Shown one piece after another: positions 1 through 12,280 of a stretch of 64,000 bases of DNA (position 1 is its first letter; every line of letters begins with the position of its first letter). Below the pieces are notes generated by a model. That model did no database searches, had not been told where the DNA came from, and was given only the letters and a program-made list of their open reading frames with translations. The stretch spans positions 61,226,609 to 61,290,608 of the forward strand of contig CP136066.1 in NCBI GenBank assembly GCA_032622095.1, in the 5' to 3' direction. Origin of the DNA: Siphonodentalium dalli (lineage: Eukaryota > Mollusca > Scaphopoda > Gadilida > Siphonodentaliidae). The position numbers and the translations under genes are program-made.

Positions 1-3000
1 AGAAATATTGTTGTTGTTGTTGTTGTATCTTTATAATATGGGTCTTTCTGATCGGATTGAGGACCTTTAGTTTAAATTAGCCAAATGCAGATACACCGGT
101 CATGCTAATAGTTAGGTTTTATGGGTAGTTACACTTACTCTCAAGCAACTCATAGCGCTTAATCGCAATTAATTGCACTTAAGCGCAATTCATTTCAATT
201 ATGCGCAAATGCCATATGTGTGCTTCAGCGCGATATGTGGTATATGCGCTTAAGCGCAATTCATTATTAAATGTGAATTTGACCTCCCATACAGTTAATT
301 TTTTGTCTATATATATGAACGAGTATAGGGTCTGCCTGCGTGTCTTCTGTCCGCTTAAATTTGAATATACGCGACCATTTGCGTTAAAAACTTCCCAACC
401 AAATTATCCAGTGTGTGAATCAATGTGGAAACAATTAATTATGGCGCGATTTGAATACAACAGGACAAAAATCACGTGCCTATATATTTACAAAAGTAAC
501 TTGCATCTGGTTCCACATTCAGTTGTACGCTATATATTGGAATTTTACCCGCTATATACATGTAGGAAACACAACACTTCTACATTAATGGACAGCCAAG
601 GTGGGATTAAGAATACAACAACTCGAAAGAACACTGGAGTTTTCCAGATGATGTTTCTATTCTCTATATCAACCGAGAGTACCAATATTTCGTATAGTAT
701 TGTATAGTATAGTATTGTATAGTATTTTATTATAAATAATTTTTATATTTTTTATTTTCAATAATTTTATTTTCAAACATTCATTCGGGTGTTGTAAAAT
801 CCCATCGTCGATTGCCTCAGCGAAGCCGCAAGCCTTTGCCTCACAGTGGTTACATATATGAAGGCAGGCATGCGATCCTCTCGTCAATAGCACCTGGAAT
901 TATAAAATAATATCGCTTAGTGGACTTGAACTTAAGCTAATATTAGTAACAGATATAGCTGTACACCCCTCCGACTGTATGTTTTAGTCCCCTCCTCATT
1001 ATTGTTTTAACCATTGCTGAATATTGAAAACAATAATTTTCTAAGTCGAAAAATGTCATATAACTCCACACAAAAAGGTCTTACATATTTCATAATCATA
1101 TATGTTCGCATGTTCCCATGGTACTAAATATATATATGCCAAGCCAAAAAAAAAAACAAATGACCGCAAAACTTAGGAATAAAAACTGCATCCACGAAAG
1201 GGCGAACAAGCTGCTTCCTGTATAACCCCACAAGTTGTGGGCCACAACTCGTTGCGAGTGTATAATCAAATATAAAGGGTAAAATTCGGCACACCGCTGC
1301 ATTTTTCTGAAAAAAGTTGGATGAAAATCATTTTTTTATGTCGGCCTTCCGAGAGTTAACAATATGATATACATCAAAATTTATATGTTTACCAAACATG
1401 TACTTCGTATTTGGATTTCAGTTACAGGTTACAGTTCAGTTATATATATAAGTCACCGCCTGGATGTTATGTTGTACCAGGAGACATATACAACATTATG
1501 AACACCCAGAACCATTGTGGCCACGCAAAAGTCAAATGAAACGCCCATCATCTGCGGCAAAATTGCTTTTTCGACCAGAAATTGAAGATGGCAGACCTCA
1601 GTAAAATCACGACTAAGCGGACAGATTTTTTTTACAACTAATGATAAAATTTTTCGGGACAAACCGGACAGTATTTTCGAGGTGGGTACCTACATCAAAA
1701 GATGAAATTTTGAATTTTGAGACAGTCCGTGAAAATACTCAAAATATGCGTTTGTGGGGGGGGGGGGGACAGGCCTTTCGATCGGTGTATAGGTTGTTGC
1801 GACAGTTGTCTGCGATAAATGTGAAAAGTATGATTTTCTGGGATATTTTGGGGAAGAAATCGTCTCGCGGCGATGATTAAATGACATTTTTTCCGCGATC
1901 GAACAATGGCAACTGACTTAAATTGATCGTCGGCGTCCGAACATTAGCGAAGCAATATTCACTCACCTTCAGTTGGTCAGATATGGTATCCAAGCGTTTA
2001 TTTTCCCAAAAAAACGTCAACAAATATTTGTCGACAGATATTTCTCCACCTCGAAATCTACGACTTCCGGGTTTGGTTCGTGTCCGTTAATCCACTATGA
2101 TAGTACACGCATTTAACTGACAACACAATATATATCATATACTCCTACTATTTCGTGAATAAGAAGGAACATATAGTTACGAAAAACAGTAGACAGATAA
2201 CATATTAAGGCTTACGTGATTTCGGTCAATGATCATTACTCGCCGAGTTTAGTTGAATCAACATGTGTGTGGGCGACATTTTATTGATCTATCAGTTTAT
2301 TTCTCATCAACTTACACATAACATAGGCATGGAGATAATAACAGTTAAAGTAACTGTTAAATATATACAATATGTACATTGGCATGTGAGTTTCTGGATA
2401 ACAAATGTTGTATTACATTGATTATTACAAAACCTTCATCGGTACATAAATGTATAACACTTTGACGTGTATATCAAGATTGTAAGCATATATATAAGAA
2501 CATATAAATAAATAGATTTATTGTATATGCTTAAATATACATATTTATAATTATATATTAATAACTATGTGTATACGTATATCGGTACTGTTCTTGTACA
2601 ACTTATGTTATTGCTTGTTCTTCCAATAACGGTTGTCTAGCTTAGTTATTCGGTCATTTCTCGATTTACGAGCTTAATAAATTCGCTCAACTTGCGGAGA
2701 TGTGCTACATTGTCGCCATTGGGTAAATCACTCATTAACCTTGTATTAGGACGTCGGCCAGTTAACATTGGTAACAATCTGCGCCGGGCATTTTTGTGAA
2801 CACGAGAAGGTAGTGAAATTCGTCACCAATTACCCTCGTATCGCATAACGCGCAAGTGCTGTCAACACGGTCGTATTGTTCCACCGTCCCGTTTCTATTG
2901 ATGGAATTATGAAATGAACATGATGAAATTGACAATGAATTTGATAAGCTTCGCCATCAAGTGCTCCTCCACCGTTACTAACAATAATGGCTAATTTCAG

Positions 3001-3205
3001 TAAAATTCGCCCCGTTTACACTTGACACCACAAATTTGACACCGTATTTAACATTATTTGATAATGATCATTTATATTCTGCAATAATTTGTACCACAGA
3101 GTTCGATTTTTATGTTTTATTGTGTTTCTAAACTGTGAGGTGGGAAAATATCGGGTTGTTTACATTATGAAGGTACTGATTCCGATTGCCGAACAGAATC
3201 AGAAC
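1..3205. other. Anonymous AT-rich intergenic DNA with simple repeats
   Basis: I see no credible gene here; all open frames are short and of low complexity. It contains a (TTG)n run near 10-27, several copies of a motif like CTTAAGCGCAATTCAT at about 150-260, a TATAG-rich run at about 688-726, an A-run near 1146-1157 and a run of about 12 G at 1757-1768. The rest is unremarkable. Confidence 0.6.
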
Positions 3206-3620
3206 CTGGATTACGACGAAATAACGATTACGGTCTGTTCTTTCATTGCTATTCTGGTCTGTTCGTTTACCGAACCACATTGTATGGAGCCTAATCTGTA
3301 ATCTGAATCTGGATTCTCCCACAAAACAATGACACTGAATGGTATTTTTCTTTAACAGTATTGATCACAAACGGTAAGGTGGAGTTACCTCCCTTTGCCA
3401 CACTGGTCTGGACAATGCACAACTTACATAGTGTTGAGATTTCTGATGTTTAACAATTCATTGTCTTTTGGTCACATCTTTATAGTTTAGTTTTTTCCGA
3501 CAAGCAAGCTGCCTATGTTATGATCAATACAAAAATAACAAGATAATCCATTGCAGTCGAAAATATTCTAATATTTTATTGCAAACTTACCGACTAGTTA
3601 CATATGTGCTGTTTGCCTTA
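3206..3620. repeat. Left part of segmental duplication (partner 47038-47465)
   Basis: This block aligns by eye, in the same orientation, with 47038-47465. Shared stretches include the run around CTAATCTGTAATCTGAATC and the run around CTGGTCTGGACAATGCAC. In the partner locus the block leads directly into the intron before the IgGFc-binding exon. Here the foldback insertion starting near 3620 separates it from the rest of the duplicated unit, which resumes near 9290. Confidence 0.8.
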
Positions 3621-5984
3621 ATTTGTAATCAGGGAGCCTGCTGGGTTCTATTTGCACAATCGTCCAATGTTCAAGATTTATAACGGATTCATAATGGGGA
3701 CCCAATAGAGCATAGTGGAGAAGTTTCCTTTGCATAACATAATTTAAAAAATCAATCAGTCGATTGTCTAGATCTCGTCTTGAAAACATGTTTCATCAAT
3801 CCAATAATCCGAGGGAGAGCCTGCTGGGTTATGTTTGCAAAATCGCGTACGAAATGTTTGATGCCCCAGATTTTTTACACACCAGGAATGTTCAAAGAAA
3901 TCCGATTTATTAAATTCCGCGTTCCTGACGTTTAGGGGACAGAGACTCCCACAAAACTCCCCAAGATGACTTCTATATTTGCACTTTTCAGTACGAAGCT
4001 GATTTTTATATTAATAGCGCTCCAGCAATATTATTACTGATCAAGAATACACAATTTCTGAAACGGAATTCCTTTGCGTTTTCATTTCAGAAGGGGGGGG
4101 GGGGGTGTTCGAAAGTACCCCGAAAACCCTCAAAATGACTTCTGTTTGCGAGTACGAGATGGTTTTTATACTAATAGTGCTTTAGTCATCACTGATCAAT
4201 AATTTACAATTTCTGAAACAAATTTTCCTGGCGTATTCATTTGAGGTATTTTTTAGTACCCCCAAAAACCCGAAATTTACTTTTATTTGCACATATTGTC
4301 GAATACAAAGCTGATTTTTCCTCAATAGTTATCCTGCTATCGATGGTCATAAAAACATCGTTTAGAAAACGAAATTCCGTGGCGTTTTCATTTAAAGGCC
4401 CACTTAATTTTCGAGTCAGCGGTTATTTTTGTTTAATGCCTTGATATAGGGTTTTAATAACAATCTATGCTCTAAAATATAATTAAAATATTATAATTCA
4501 TCACCATTTGGAACGTCTGGGCCTCATAAGGTGCCAACAGAGTAATATAAAATAGCTGAAATCATAAAATCATCCCCCCCCCCTTTGACACCAAGAATGC
4601 AACATAATTCAAACTAAAGATGTATTTCAATGGAAGGGGAATAACACTATATCTAAATATATATAGAGTTATTCCTCTTCTATTGAACATAATTGACATT
4701 GTACATAAATTTGATAACAGAACAGATGCCATTTTCTCAATAAAAACAACATGTTCACAGTTTATTATATCGTATATGTTGAAAATACAATGTTTTGGAG
4801 CTTACTCTTTCAAATAGTGTATACTATGGCATATATTTTATATAATTTGATCTGGGGGTTCGAAAATTAAGTTCGCCTTTAAGAATGGTACTCAAAACCC
4901 GAAAAAATAGTTCTATTTGCACTGCCGTACGCAAAAATGACTTTTTCTTAATATTCACCCACTATCATTACTGGTCACACACCAAATAATAAGAAACGAA
5001 ATCACCCGGTAGATGTATTTATTAGCAAGGTGAAGAAAATTATGAAACAATCAAATTATATGGGTACGTTCACATACTGGCAAATTTACCTGCCAATTTT
5101 ACCGGAATATCGTCGTAGAAGGCTGTATGCATGATGCAAATGTGATATTCTCACAGGACACAAACTGCTGTAAGCGGATCTAAATGCTAAGATGTAAATA
5201 CTATAACATTTTCGCTCACATACATACGGACACTCGTTAACCGACCTTATGTAAGTGAATTTATATAAAATGAATGTCACTATTGTATTTATAAACATGT
5301 ATATACTTGTACACATATCTCTCCTTCAAGGAGGCAATACAGATATCTCTTTCTCTCAAACATATAAGTGATAAAACAATGGGAAGGATATAATATGTAA
5401 TTCCAAACTTTATTGTTCAAAAAGCGGAAAGTGGATATAACAACCATGTAGCCATTTATTAGGTATTCCATAAACACTTGACAAATTCCGATGGTTTCCT
5501 TTTAAATCAAATCGATTTGATCGACAAACTTGTCGGAGATCGGTACGGCTTGTCCGATATTTGGAATTAGCAAACAAAAATAAAGTAACATCATGTACTA
5601 TTAGTCTGGTCGTTGAAGTTGTGAGGTGAACCCTGAATAAATTAATTAATAAGCTGTTTTTGGTGGCAATTTTGTAAATATACAAATCTTCTGTCCACAA
5701 ACGCTCAGTCTAGATCCTTGACTGCTAAATATATGACAACACAATAACATCCAAAATTTCCGTGCGTTTCAGGGAGGAAAAGTCGTTCTCTTGGGAGGGG
5801 ATGCAGAAAACATGAACGAAATTGAAAATTGAAATTTTAGTCAGGAACCAGGCCGGTCAACGTGCATCCCCGGGATTAAACTTAATAAATATTCATCAAA
5901 TGAGTGTCCGAAACCACATAACGAAACAAATCTGAGTATTCCAATCCATACGACGGGCGCCTAAATTCCAAATATTGTCCTGAG

Positions 5985-6930
5985 TAAATCATCCTAATCC
6001 ACCCGAGTTTCCCAAACCACCAAGTAGTGCCCCAAACCACCAAGTAGTGCCCCAAACCACATGCAACTTGTGCCACAACCCACACAGATAGTCACCCAAA
6101 CGTGCATCTGGTGTCCCAACAAAGTGTCACAAGCCATCCAATGAGTGTCTCAATCCACCCGATTAGTGTCTCAATCCACCCGATTAATGTCGCACCCTAT
6201 GCCAACGAATGTTCCAAAGCACAGTGCATGTTAGTGACTTAAACAATGCAACTGGTGTTCCACATCACATACATGTGACTTGTGTCCCAAACCACATATG
6301 TTTTGTCCCAATCTACCAAAACGAGTGTCCCTAACCATAAAATTAATGCTCTAAACCATACCACGATCACACAACGAGTGGGTCAATCCGTCCAATGAGT
6401 GCTGCCCCAAACTACACAGTGAGTGTCCCAAACAACCCAGCGAATGTCAGAAACTAAAATAGTGTCTAATATGCACCCAATATGGACATCATGTCACACA
6501 ACTAGTGTTGCACTTCACTCGAGTCTCGAGGAGTGTCATATGTAATACAACATGTGTCCCAAACCACCAAATGTCGTCCCAGTCCATTCAACGGCCCAAT
6601 CAGTGAATCAATCACAACCAATTATTGTCCCAATTCACCAAACTAGTGTCCCATATCCCCAGCGAGTGTCCAATACCACCGAAATATGTGCCCCAACCCA
6701 TCCAATGGGTGCTACAAACCACCCAGCGGGTGGCCCAAACCATAAAACTAGTATCACAAACCATCCAATGAGTTCCCAATATATCCAACTGGTATCACAA
6801 ATCATCTACTAACTTTCATCTCAATACATCCAAAATAGTGTACAAAACCCTCCATAGAGTATTTAAAACCAACCAATGAGTGTTCCAACCCATCCAATTG
6901 GTTAATCAAACCACGAGACATTCGCTGGAT
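5985..6930 (+). repeat. Degenerate minisatellite (GTGTCCCAAACCACC-type), left arm
   Basis: This is a long run of diverged units of about 20-30 bp built on AGTGTCCCAAACCACCCAATG. It occupies the centre of the foldback insertion. Two perfect neighbouring copies of AGTGCCCCAAACCACCA are visible near 6025-6060. Its reverse complement follows at 7105-7700. The open frame at 6552-6812 is produced by the repeat and is not a gene. Confidence 0.8.
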
Positions 6931-6971
6931 GGTTTTGTATATACAATATAATATTTGTCAAATGTATTATG

Positions 6972-7101
6972 CATTAATATGTATATATTGAAATAAAATA
7001 TCCCATCCTATCCATTAATATGTGTATATTGAAATAAAATATCCTATCCTATCCATTAATATGTGTATATTGAAATAAAATATCCTATCCCATCCTATCC
7101 T
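6972..7101. repeat. 41-bp tandem repeat, about three copies
   Basis: Units begin at 6972, 7013 and 7054. Each reads CATTAATATGTGTATATTGA followed by AATAAAATATCCTATCC with small changes. The repeat sits at the axis between the two inverted minisatellite arms. Confidence 0.9.
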
Positions 7102-7104
7102 TTG

Positions 7105-7700
7105 TATACTAGTTGGGACACTCACTAGTTGGTGTGGGACTTTCTCCATATGGTTGTTTTAGACACGAGTTGGATTCGTTTGTTGGACACTCTTGGTTCT
7201 GATGGTTTTAGGTAATCGTCGTGTTGCATGGGACGGTCATTGTGTGGTTATGAACACTCATTGGATGGTTTGTGACACCCATTAGATTGTTTGGGGGTCT
7301 CAATTGATGGTTTGGTACGCTTGTTGTGTGGTTTGGGACACCCCGTGCATGATGTGGGACACTCTGTGTGATATAATGGCAATCGTTGGATGGTTTGGAG
7401 CACTCATTATGGGCGGGTTTGGACACCATTTGGATTGTTTGGGACACTAGTTTGTTTGATTGGGATACGTATTGGGTGGTTCGAGACACCAGTTGGCTGA
7501 ATGTGACACCTGTTCTATGGACTGGGTTTGTTTGGTATAGTATATAAATTAAGATGGTGTTTGTGACATCATTTGCGTGTATTTACGCCCCTTAGATGGT
7601 TTCGGACCCTCGTTAAGTGGTTTTGAGCACTCAATGGATATATTTGGATACTATATATGTTGATTTGGACACTCACTCATCTGAGGCATATAGGATATAG
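7105..7700 (-). repeat. Degenerate minisatellite, inverted right arm
   Basis: The units read GGGACACTCATTGGATGGTTTG and variants, which is the reverse complement of the array at 5985-6930. The minus-strand open frame at 7208-7489 is a shadow of the repeat. Confidence 0.8.
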
Positions 7701-7739
7701 TAGATTTAGTTACAAATCAATGAAAATATTAAAACAAAT

Positions 7740-8330
7740 TATATTCGTTCGCCAATTTGTTTGACGCCATTTTGGGACACTGAAGTGAAAATTCTCGGTA
7801 TATAGCTCTCTATTATCGGATTAGGATATGACATCATTTACGGTGTTGCAACTAGCCGTTTACGCCGTTTTGGCGCATCTAAATGCAAACAATCTGATGA
7901 ACTTAAGCGAAAATTGCCCAATTGTACTACTTTCGGCGCCATTTTGTCCATATTTTGGAAAGTGATCCCCTCAACTCTACTACAATGGGCACTAGTGGTT
8001 CATATCTGACTTATAATTAGTATTCAGTACACTGTTGTGTTCGATTTCGGATATTCTGAGCATTAAAATAATATAATTTTCTTCAAAATTTAGTTTTAAA
8101 TCAAATTTAATTTGAGTGACACCGAAGGGCCAAACCATCGTGATGTGGCTCATAATTATCAGATATTTATTTAACATGGTATATGTTGGCACAAATGGCC
8201 ATTCAAACCAACAGTTTTCTTTAAAATGGAAACAATCTGGTGAAATTTAGCGATAATTGCCCAATTTGACCACTTCCGGACTCCATTTTGTCCTCCATTT
8301 TGGATTTTGTAATGACAACAATAATAATTT
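7740..8330. repeat. Direct repeat pair within the insertion
   Basis: A segment near 7885-7955 (AACAATCTGATGAACTTAAG, then GCCCAATTGTACTACTTTC and a CCATTTTGTCCA run) recurs in diverged form near 8228-8310. I see no coding potential. Confidence 0.5.
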
Positions 8331-9289
8331 GTTTTTATTGCATGTTTTTGCCATCTTTTTAACTTAAATTTAGATTCCATTGAAGTTTATATTCCATAAG
8401 TAACGAAATATCTGACAATAATGCCATACATGTAAATACGACCTTTTTTTCAAAGGGTCTAGAAAATTTTCCCCAAAGCGGATTTTGAATATGTTGTTCC
8501 CCAGATTCTGCCTGACAAAATGACATAACAAATGATATCTTATTTGTTTTATCGCTTATATGGGAACTACGAAATGCCACGAGTAATTACTGCGCCATTG
8601 ATTCTGACCAAGAACCATGTACAGAGCTTTCTACCACGAAATTCCGGTAAACTTGCCATGCAGGTAAATTTGACAGCGTGTGAACGCAGGGGTCCATAAC
8701 ATTTGATTGTTTCATAATTTTCTACACCATTTTTAACGTATTCGCCGGGTGATTTCGTTTCTTTACCACTTGGTATGCAACCAGTGATGATAGTGGAGGA
8801 AATATTAAGAAAAAAATCATCTTTGCATACGGCAGTTCAAATATAACTATTTTTTCGGGTTTTGGTTGGGTACTTTCAACCCAACCACCCCCTTCTTAAA
8901 TGAAAACGCCACGGAAGTTTGTTTGTTAAACGATGTTTTATGACCAGCGATAGCAGTATAACTATTGAGGAAAAATCAGCTTTGTATTCGCTAATATGTA
9001 CAAATTAAAGTAAACATCGTTTCAGAAATTTTGTATTGTTGATCGATGATTGCTAGAGCACTATTAATATAAAGATCAGTTTGGTACTCAAAAGTGCAAA
9101 TAGAGGTCATTTTTGTGGTGTTGTGGGGTCTCTGGCCCCTAAACGCCAGGATGCGGAAGTTAATAAATCGGATTTCTCTGAACGTTCCTGGGGTGTAACA
9201 AATTTGAGCCGCCAAACCTTTCGTACTCGATTTTGCAAATATAACACAGCAGGCTCTCCCTCGGATTACTGGATTGATGAAACATGTTT

Positions 9290-9603
9290 TCAAGACGAGA
9301 TCTAGACAATCAATTGATTTTCAAACTTATGTTATGCAAAGGAAACTTATCCACTGTGCACTATTGGGTCCCCATTATGAATCCGATATAAAGCATGAAC
9401 ATTGGACGGTGTCTATGATTTGGGTGGAATTTTTCCAGATTTGGCTCAAATGAGAACGGGCTGTCTGCAATTTGGTGGGGTTTCCCCAAATCCAATGTCA
9501 TAAAAAAGAATACTCTTGAATAGTCGAGACGTTACGGCATAATTGTAAGCATTGGCCAAGATTAGTTGTACTTACCACTTTTTGTTTGTTTTTACCCTTT
9601 CAG
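9290..9603 (+). other. Intron end before IgGFc copy 1, with splice acceptor
   Basis: The sequence parallels 47465-47993. It ends with a pyrimidine-rich tract (TTTTTACCCTTTCAG) and AG at 9602-9603, a good 3' splice site. The open frame reads back into this intron only from a TTG codon at 9552, which supports the exon starting at 9604. Confidence 0.75.
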
Positions 9604-10862
9604 AAGAATTGTGGAATAGCAGTGAGTTTGTTATGGGCGCTTTCGATAATTGTGGAGTTGACTTCGGTATATATGAACTGCTCTTCTCAACAGACTCGCC
9701 AGACGGAGATGAAGTTCGGGTTGTCACCACAGTCAATTCAACGGTCGCCGGCACATATTGTGTACCTCCAAACGGAATTACTACAGTAAAAGTTGACCCT
9801 TTTATGAGACCAAGTCGTAATACGATTGAGAGGAAGGGGGTATACATGAACACAAAAAAGTATACAAGTGTTATGACTGCCATGAACACAGACACATGTT
9901 CATCCATATACCAGGTTTTACCATTACGCAGCTTGGGTACAGAGTACTGGATTTCAACATGGAGTAGAAAAGGGGAAGTAATGATAATATCTACCAGAAA
10001 TGACGTGCAGGTTACGGTTGTATTCCCATCGACGATGATCAAATCTTTGGATTACCTAGGAACTGATTATGGTGCATCCAGTTCTATAAGTGTAAAACTC
10101 GGTTACTTAGATGTCTTACTGTTTTATCACACACGTGATTTGACAGGGACACTCATAACTTCCGATGGAAAAATCAGCGTCGTGAGTGGTAGTAAGTGTG
10201 TTGACGTGAACTCGGCTGGCAGATGTGACAGTGTGGCCGAACAGCTTCCACCAGTTGAGGCTTGGGGAACGGAACACATAACACCCCATGTACCGAACGG
10301 CACTTACCAGGACCATTACCACGTGCTGGCGAGTGAGTCATCAACGCTGCTGATGATAGACGATGTTACAGTCTGGACAAGCTCAGCACCAGGCGACGCA
10401 TATAGACAGCCATTCTCGACAAACGAGTTCCATAATATAACAGCAAACAAACCTGTCATGGTTACAATGTTTAGCAAGGGGAGGATCGGTGGTTTGGGGG
10501 ATAGCTTGATGGTGTTACTCAGAAGTCCCGAATATTACAAACATTCATATAAATTCTCAACACCGGACTGGAATGGCGATGCTTCAAGCATCGTCGCTCA
10601 AAATGGGATGGAATATATCACTCACTTGTCAATCATAATAACATCCGCCCATGCGAGAGATCTCACAATCGATGGGCAGCTTGTTTCTGGTTTACCAAGT
10701 TTCTCTTCACACTTAGTGACTGGCACCAATGGTAATACAGTTTGCTTGGAGTTTATTGTCGACAAAGGAAGCCACACCCTATCAAACAATGACGCTAAGT
10801 TCGCCGCTTACATGTTCGGAATTGGTGACGATTCTAATGGAGTTGGAACATACCTCACATAA
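9604..10862 (+). CDS. IgGFc-binding domain protein, last exon, paralog 1
   Basis: This exon encodes a predicted secreted or extracellular protein segment of 418 residues. It carries the hallmarks of the IgGFc-binding-protein N-terminal domain family (PF17517-like): a GTEYWISTW block, a VVSGSKCVDVN block, and then CDSV.EQLPPVEAWG. This domain occurs in FCGBP-like and many molluscan adhesive, mucus or immune-associated proteins; the ligand here is unknown. The exon opens after a CAG acceptor at 9601-9603 with two bases completing a GAA codon, the same phase as the paralog at 47994. There is no stop until TAA at 10860-10862. Both paralogs have exactly 1259 coding bases. Compared with paralog 2, it has Cys in the TYCVPP segment and lacks three Cys found there. 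Exons for a signal peptide are not visible upstream and may lie left of the window. It could be a pseudogene if they are lost, but the intact frame argues against that. Confidence 0.88.
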
Positions 10863-11065
10863 AAGCATAGTCATCTCTCGAACAGTGACTTCCGGTTACG
10901 AGATTTTCCAAAGATGTCATTGTAAACAAGCTCTCCAGACAAGAGTTTTTTTCTGACAGTTGTGAGCGATGGACAGTTATGTTATTATGACATATGCATG
11001 AACCGGTTGATGTTATTATTCCAATAAATGTTGAGTATTAGACCAGCCTGTTTGATTTTGTTGAA
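10863..11065 (+). promoter_or_regulatory. 3' UTR and polyadenylation signal of IgGFc paralog 1
   Basis: The untranslated stretch up to about 10995 is shared with the paralog after 49252. A canonical AATAAA lies at 11023-11028, followed by a GT-rich stretch (TGTTTGATTTTGTTG) at about 11047-11062. This is consistent with cleavage shortly after 11040. Confidence 0.6.
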
Positions 11066-11114
11066 TGAACTTGCATTGATACACACGTCACGGATAGATT
11101 TTTCGTCACGCTTG

Positions 11115-11220
11115 ATGGATTCGAATGGGACTGATTCGATTCACACTTAAATCATATTATCACAAGCTGCACTTTAGACCACCAACGGTTAAGGTGGAGG
11201 TCAAGTGAACAATTTTGAAT
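11115..11220 (+). repeat. Direct repeat, copy 1 (partner 11808-11905)
   Basis: The run starting GAATGGGACTGATTCGATTC, through CACAAGCTGCACTTTAGACC and AGGTCAAGTGAACAATTTTG, is repeated with few changes about 690 bp downstream. Confidence 0.85.
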
Positions 11221-11227
11221 GGGAGAG

Positions 11228-11228
<1 letters not shown>

Positions 11229-11267
<39 letters not shown>
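11229..11267. repeat. (TA)n microsatellite
   Basis: About 19 uninterrupted TA dinucleotides lie directly after the direct repeat. Confidence 0.95.
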
Positions 11268-11269
<2 letters not shown>

Positions 11270-11439
11270 CACATAATTTGGCCATAAAAGCAGTTTCATA
11301 ATTATCGGTAATAGACACGTTTAATATCAGCGCGTGCGATGACGTCACGGCGTTCTTCAGATAACTTGCGATCGCTGTAGTGTATGATTGTTGTTTTCGA
11401 TGAATATTTCGCATTGCTTCGGGTTTATTTGATCATGTG

Positions 11440-11595
11440 ATAAAAGGTATCTCACACTCGTCCTATTTTATACGTAATTTATCAACCTCGTCCACTAAAT
11501 TATATTTGAGCCTCGGTAAACCTCGGCTCAAATCGAATTTAGTGAACTCGGTTGATAAATTCCGTATAAAATAGGAACTCATGTGAGATCCTCTA
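11440..11595. mobile_element. Short palindromic MITE-like hairpin
   Basis: The left arm (GGTATCTCACACTCGTCCTA, then TTTTATACG...TTTATCAACC...CTAAATT...TTGAGCC) is mirrored by the right arm (GGCTCAAATCGAATTTAG...GGTTGATAAATTCCGTATAAAATAGG...GTGAGATCC). Nearly the whole 150 bp would fold into one stem with a loop at CTCGGTAAACC. There is no coding capacity. Confidence 0.8.
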
Positions 11596-11869
11596 TATAT
11601 ATGTTTATTCCTCCAAATATGGATAAATATAGTACAATATATATATACAAAAGTGAACTGGAGACATATACACAATATAATTTTAACTTGAGAAGGCTCA
11701 TTTGAAGTCGATAATTAAGTATAACTTAGGTAAGGACCTCCATCATAGTGTGTACGTGCGGACAGGTCGATGTAGTTCTTTATGTGATAATCTAAATATT
11801 TGAATGGGACTGATTCGGTTCACACTTAAATCATATTAGCACAAGCTGCACTTTAGGCCACCAACAGTT

Positions 11870-12265
11870 AAGGGGGAGGTCAAGTGAACAATTTTGAATG
11901 GGGATTTCCATGCAAATCTTACAGAGTTGCACAGAGTGTGACTTGAAGTGGTATTGGAAACAACAGGTATTTATCTGTCGGGTCCGCTTGGTAAATTAAA
12001 AATTTTTGCAATAAATATATTTTTGAGAATTTTGTTCTGGAATTACATCACTTGACCTACATTTGAAAAATCAATATAAAATTCAAAAATAAATACACCA
12101 ACATTATAATGGAACAAGTTTCAAGCGGACCCGCCAGATAAATATTTGCTGTTTTCAATACCACATCAAGTCATACTCAGAAGTATGTGCAACTCTGTAA
12201 CTTTTGCTCCGTAGATTTGCATGGAAATCCCCATTCAAAATTGGTCACTTGACCTGCCTCTTAAT
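11870..12265. mobile_element. Foldback MITE-like element, about 395 bp
   Basis: The termini are inverted: AGGTCAAGTGAACAATTTTG followed by AATGGGGATTTCCATGCAAATC on the left, and GATTTGCATGGAAATCCCCATT followed by CAAAATTGGTCACTTGACCT on the right. Matching inner arms surround TATTTATCTGTCGGGTCCGC and GCGGACCCGCCAGATAAATA. The unpaired middle is AT-rich. It overlaps the second copy of the direct repeat at 11808-11905. Confidence 0.8.
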
Positions 12266-12280
12266 TATGTCGGGACGAGA

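Larger units (their letters stand above)
3620..9410. mobile_element. Large foldback (inverted-repeat) insertion, about 5.7 kb
   Basis: The left arm (about 3640-4450 plus 4880-5115) is the imperfect reverse complement of the right arm (about 8630-9410). Matching landmarks are the AATCCGAGGGAGAGCCTGCTG run at about 3809 and its complement at about 9250, and the CCCGAAAAAATAG run at about 4898 and its complement at about 8856. The partner locus near 47465 has no such insertion. The arms' short open frames, for example 8991-9293 minus, show no recognisable domain. The outermost 120 bp of the arms copies the native sequence at 9290-9410, so target duplication or template switching was involved. 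No transposase gene is visible. It may be a foldback transposon or an inverted duplication. Confidence 0.75.

Noticed and set aside
6552-7489. Ser/Asn/Pro-rich ORFs on plus and minus strands that resemble a low-complexity secreted protein.
   Set aside because: They read through degenerate minisatellite units, and the minus-strand one is the inverted arm of the same repeat.
9552-9603. Starting the IgGFc paralog 1 protein at 9552.
   Set aside because: That codon is TTG, and the stretch is a pyrimidine-rich intron end with an AG acceptor conserved at the paralog (47993). The same applies to a start at 47975.
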